The position numbers and the translations under genes are program-made. Below the pieces are notes generated by a model. That model ran no database searches, had not been told where the DNA came from, and saw only the letters and a program-made list of their open reading frames with translations. A DNA stretch of 6,985 bases, from contig CALMNY010000213.1 in the NCBI GenBank assembly GCA_937872125.1, positions 1-6,985 on the forward strand, read 5' to 3'. Of the stretch, positions 4,831-6,985 are shown in pieces (position 1 is the stretch's first letter; the number at the start of each line of letters is the position of its first letter). The stretch comes from an uncultured Candidatus Competibacteraceae bacterium (GTDB lineage: Bacteria; Pseudomonadota; Gammaproteobacteria; Competibacterales; Competibacteraceae).

Positions 4831-6927
4831 ATGATCTGGCGAACACGGCCTTGTTGGCGCTTTGGCCGCTGGCTGGCGTTGCTGGTGCTGACCACGGGCC
4901 TGCTGCTGGCGCTGGATGCGGCATGGCCGCCGCCGGTGGACCGCGCCCGCCAGATCTCGGCGCTGGCGCTGGACCGGCAGGGCCGCATCCTGCGCGCGTT
5001 CACCGCGCCGCCGGGCGTCTGGCGGCTGCCGGCGCAGACCGGGGATGTGGATCCACTGTATTTGCAGATGCTGCGGGCGTATGAAGACCAGCGGTTCGAC
5101 GCGCATCCCGGCGTGGACCCGCTGGCGACGGTGCGGGCGCTGGGCCAGTGGGTGCGTCAGGGCCGGGTGGTGTCGGGCGCTTCGACTCTGACCATGCAGG
5201 TGGCCCGGCTGCTGGAACCGCACCAGCGCGATCTGATCGGCAAGCTCGGCGAGATGCTGCGCGCCCTGCAACTGGAGCGGCGCTACGCCAAGGATGAGAT
5301 TCTCGGTTTCTATCTGACGCTGGCGCCGTTCGGCGGCAATCTGGAAGGGGTGCGCGCCGCATCCCTGGCCTGGTTTGGCAAGGAGCCGACCCGGCTGACG
5401 GCGGCGGAAGCGGCGCTGCTGGTCATCTTGCCGCAAGCGCCATCGCGGTTGCGACCGGACCGCTTTCCCGACCGGGCGCGAGCGGCCCGCGACAAGGTGT
5501 TGACGCGCATGGGCCAGCTTGGGGTGTTGACCGGGCAACAGGTCGAGGAAGCCCGGCAGGAATCGCTGCCGACCCGCTTGCGCCCCCTGCCCTTTCTCGC
5601 CCCCCATCTCGCCGACCGAATGCGCACGGCGCGGCCTGCGGCGACGCTTCACCCGACCTTTGTTGACCGGAGTTTGCAGCAAACCCTGGAAACGCTGGCC
5701 CGCCAGCAGCACTCCACGCTGGAGTCGGACAGCAGTCTGGCGATCCTGGTGGTCGCCCACCGCGACCGGCGGGTGCTGGCCTATATCGGCGCCAGCGATT
5801 TTCACGATCCGCGCCGCGCCGGCCAGGTGGATCTGATCCAGGCGGTGCGCTCGCCGGGTTCAACGCTGAAACCGCTGGTCTATGGCCTGGGCTTCGACGA
5901 CCTGCTGATCCATCCCGAAACGCTGATCGAGGATGCGCCTACCCGTTTTGGCGATTACAGCCCCACCAATTTCCGCAATACCTACGCCGGGCAGTTGACG
6001 GTGCGCGAGGCGCTGCAACAGTCGCTGAACATCCCGGCGGTGGCGTTGCTGGACCAGGTGGGGCCGGCGCGGGTGGCGGCGCGGTTGCGCGAGGTCGGTC
6101 TACCGTTGCACTGGAGCGCGGCGCATCCGCAACCGGGATTGCCGCTGGTGCTCGGCGGCGTGGGCATGACGCTGGAGGAACTGGTGACGTTGTACGCCGG
6201 TTTCGCCAACGGCGGTGTGGTGGCGCCGCTGCGGTTCGGTCCCACCGATCCTGATCCGCCCGGCCAGCGCCTGTTGTCGGCAACCGCCTGCTGGTATCTG
6301 GGCGACATCCTGCGCCATGGGCCGCTACCGCAAAACGTCATCGGGCCGGCCAGCGCCGCTCGACCGCGCGTCATCGCCCATAAAACCGGCACCTCCTACG
6401 GGTTCCGCGACGCCTGGGCGCTGGGGTTCGATGCGGATTACACGGTCGGGGTGTGGGTCGGGCGACCGGACGGCTCGCCCAGCCCCGGCCACTATGGCCG
6501 CAACACCGCCGCACCGCTGCTGTTCCGGGTCTTCGATCTGTTGCCGGAACCGACGCCGCCGCTGGCCGCGCCGCCTGCGGACGTCCTTCAGGTCCGCCGC
6601 GACCAGTTGCCGGAGCGGTTACGCTATTTCCGCACCCGGCCCGCGGTGGAAACCGTCAACGCTCCGCCGCTCACCCTCACCTTCCCGGTAGCCGGTTCGA
6701 CGGTGGAATTGCCGGAACGCGACGGCGCGCTGGCCGAATTGCCGTTGTCTGCCAAAGGGGGGGTCAAACCGCTGCGCTGGTTGGTAAACGGTCGGCCACT
6801 GGCGACCCATCCATGGCGACGGGAGGCGTTCTGGCCGCCGGATGGGGTGGGGCTGGCCCGAATTACCGTACTGGATCAGGCCGGTCAGGCCGCCAGCGCC
6901 GAGGTGTGGATCAGCCGGGGGCCGTAG
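4831..6927 (+). CDS. pbpC: penicillin-binding protein 1C (bifunctional glycosyltransferase/transpeptidase)
   Basis: This is a class A-type penicillin-binding protein of the PbpC subfamily, acting in the periplasm on lipid II and peptidoglycan. The 698-residue product compares with about 770 in E. coli. A signal anchor covers about 13-32 after a basic start. The GT51 domain has AYEDQRFDAHPGVD (83-96, catalytic Glu85), GASTLTMQVARLLEP (116-130), GKLGEMLRALQLERRYAKDE (137-156, Glu141 at the second acidic position), APFGGNLEGV (165-174) and LPQAPSRLRPDR (200-211, a PbpC hallmark). The transpeptidase domain has SPGSTLKP (341-348, nucleophile Ser344 and Lys347), SLN (398-400) and KTGTS (518-522). 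A C-terminal BiPBP_C domain spans about 611-694. Both active sites look intact. The ATG lies six bases after the trmO stop, with only a weak GGGG upstream (4818-4821). The alpha-2-macroglobulin gene that often precedes pbpC is not here. Confidence 0.95.
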   Translation: MIWRTRPCWRFGRWLALLVLTTGLLLALDAAWPPPVDRARQISALALDRQGRILRAFTAPPGVWRLPAQTGDVDPLYLQMLRAYEDQRFDAHPGVDPLATVRALGQWVRQGRVVSGASTLTMQVARLLEPHQRDLIGKLGEMLRALQLERRYAKDEILGFYLTLAPFGGNLEGVRAASLAWFGKEPTRLTAAEAALLVILPQAPSRLRPDRFPDRARAARDKVLTRMGQLGVLTGQQVEEARQESLPTRLRPLPFLAPHLADRMRTARPAATLHPTFVDRSLQQTLETLARQQHSTLESDSSLAILVVAHRDRRVLAYIGASDFHDPRRAGQVDLIQAVRSPGSTLKPLVYGLGFDDLLIHPETLIEDAPTRFGDYSPTNFRNTYAGQLTVREALQQSLNIPAVALLDQVGPARVAARLREVGLPLHWSAAHPQPGLPLVLGGVGMTLEELVTLYAGFANGGVVAPLRFGPTDPDPPGQRLLSATACWYLGDILRHGPLPQNVIGPASAARPRVIAHKTGTSYGFRDAWALGFDADYTVGVWVGRPDGSPSPGHYGRNTAAPLLFRVFDLLPEPTPPLAAPPADVLQVRRDQLPERLRYFRTRPAVETVNAPPLTLTFPVAGSTVELPERDGALAELPLSAKGGVKPLRWLVNGRPLATHPWRREAFWPPDGVGLARITVLDQAGQAASAEVWISRGP

Positions 6928-6985
6928 CACCGGCGTCGGCTTGTGGCTGCCGCACGCCAATCCGCCCGCTCCGCCCGGTGTTGCC

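Noticed and set aside
4027..5805. 592-codon open frame on the minus strand opposite trmO and pbpC
   Set aside because: Its length is explained by high GC content. The product is Arg/Gln/Pro/His-rich with no domain pattern, and the plus strand carries two unmistakable genes with full motif sets.
6928..6980. CACCGG (6928-6933) and CCGGTG (6975-6980) as a terminator after pbpC
   Set aside because: Six pairs with a 41-base loop and no U-tract; not a credible terminator.

Overview
The window is an ordinary, gene-dense piece of a high-GC bacterial chromosome, most likely from a gammaproteobacterium. The evidence is a SurE and an RpoS that align closely with the E. coli proteins as I remember them, a TrmO that starts and ends like the E. 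coli enzyme, and a PbpC-type penicillin-binding protein. A Competibacter- or Chromatiales-like host fits the GC content and protein style, but that is a guess. I see no phage, transposon, CRISPR, tRNA or rRNA sequence.

Layout: (1) 1-548, the 3' three quarters of surE (+). (2) 549-834, a 286-bp non-coding stretch that probably holds the rpoS promoter and a structured rpoS leader, ending in a nine-base perfect Shine-Dalgarno. (3) 835-1848, rpoS (+). (4) 1849-1881, a short convergent gap with a GC-rich hairpin. (5) 1882-2259, a small Mth938/NDUFAF3-family gene on the minus strand. (6) 2260-2408, a divergent promoter region with overlapping candidate -10 boxes and two dyads. (7) 2409-6927, four tightly packed plus-strand genes: a metallo-beta-lactamase-fold hydrolase, a CorA-type Mg/Co transporter, the tRNA methyltransferase TrmO, and penicillin-binding protein 1C. 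(8) 6928-6985, a short tail with nothing recognisable.

surE and rpoS belong to a stationary-phase/stress cluster that in E. coli reads surE-pcm-nlpD-rpoS. Here pcm and nlpD are absent and rpoS follows surE directly. The four-gene run from 2409 looks like one transcription unit because the junctions overlap or are only a few bases long, although the functions (thioester or sulfur-type hydrolysis, divalent cation uptake, t6A37 methylation of tRNA, peptidoglycan synthesis) share no obvious pathway.

I found no convincing new biological system. The points most worth a second look are the rearranged surE-rpoS junction with its possible self-sequestering leader, the divergent promoter with dyads, and the mixed-function operon in which pbpC lacks its usual alpha-2-macroglobulin neighbour.
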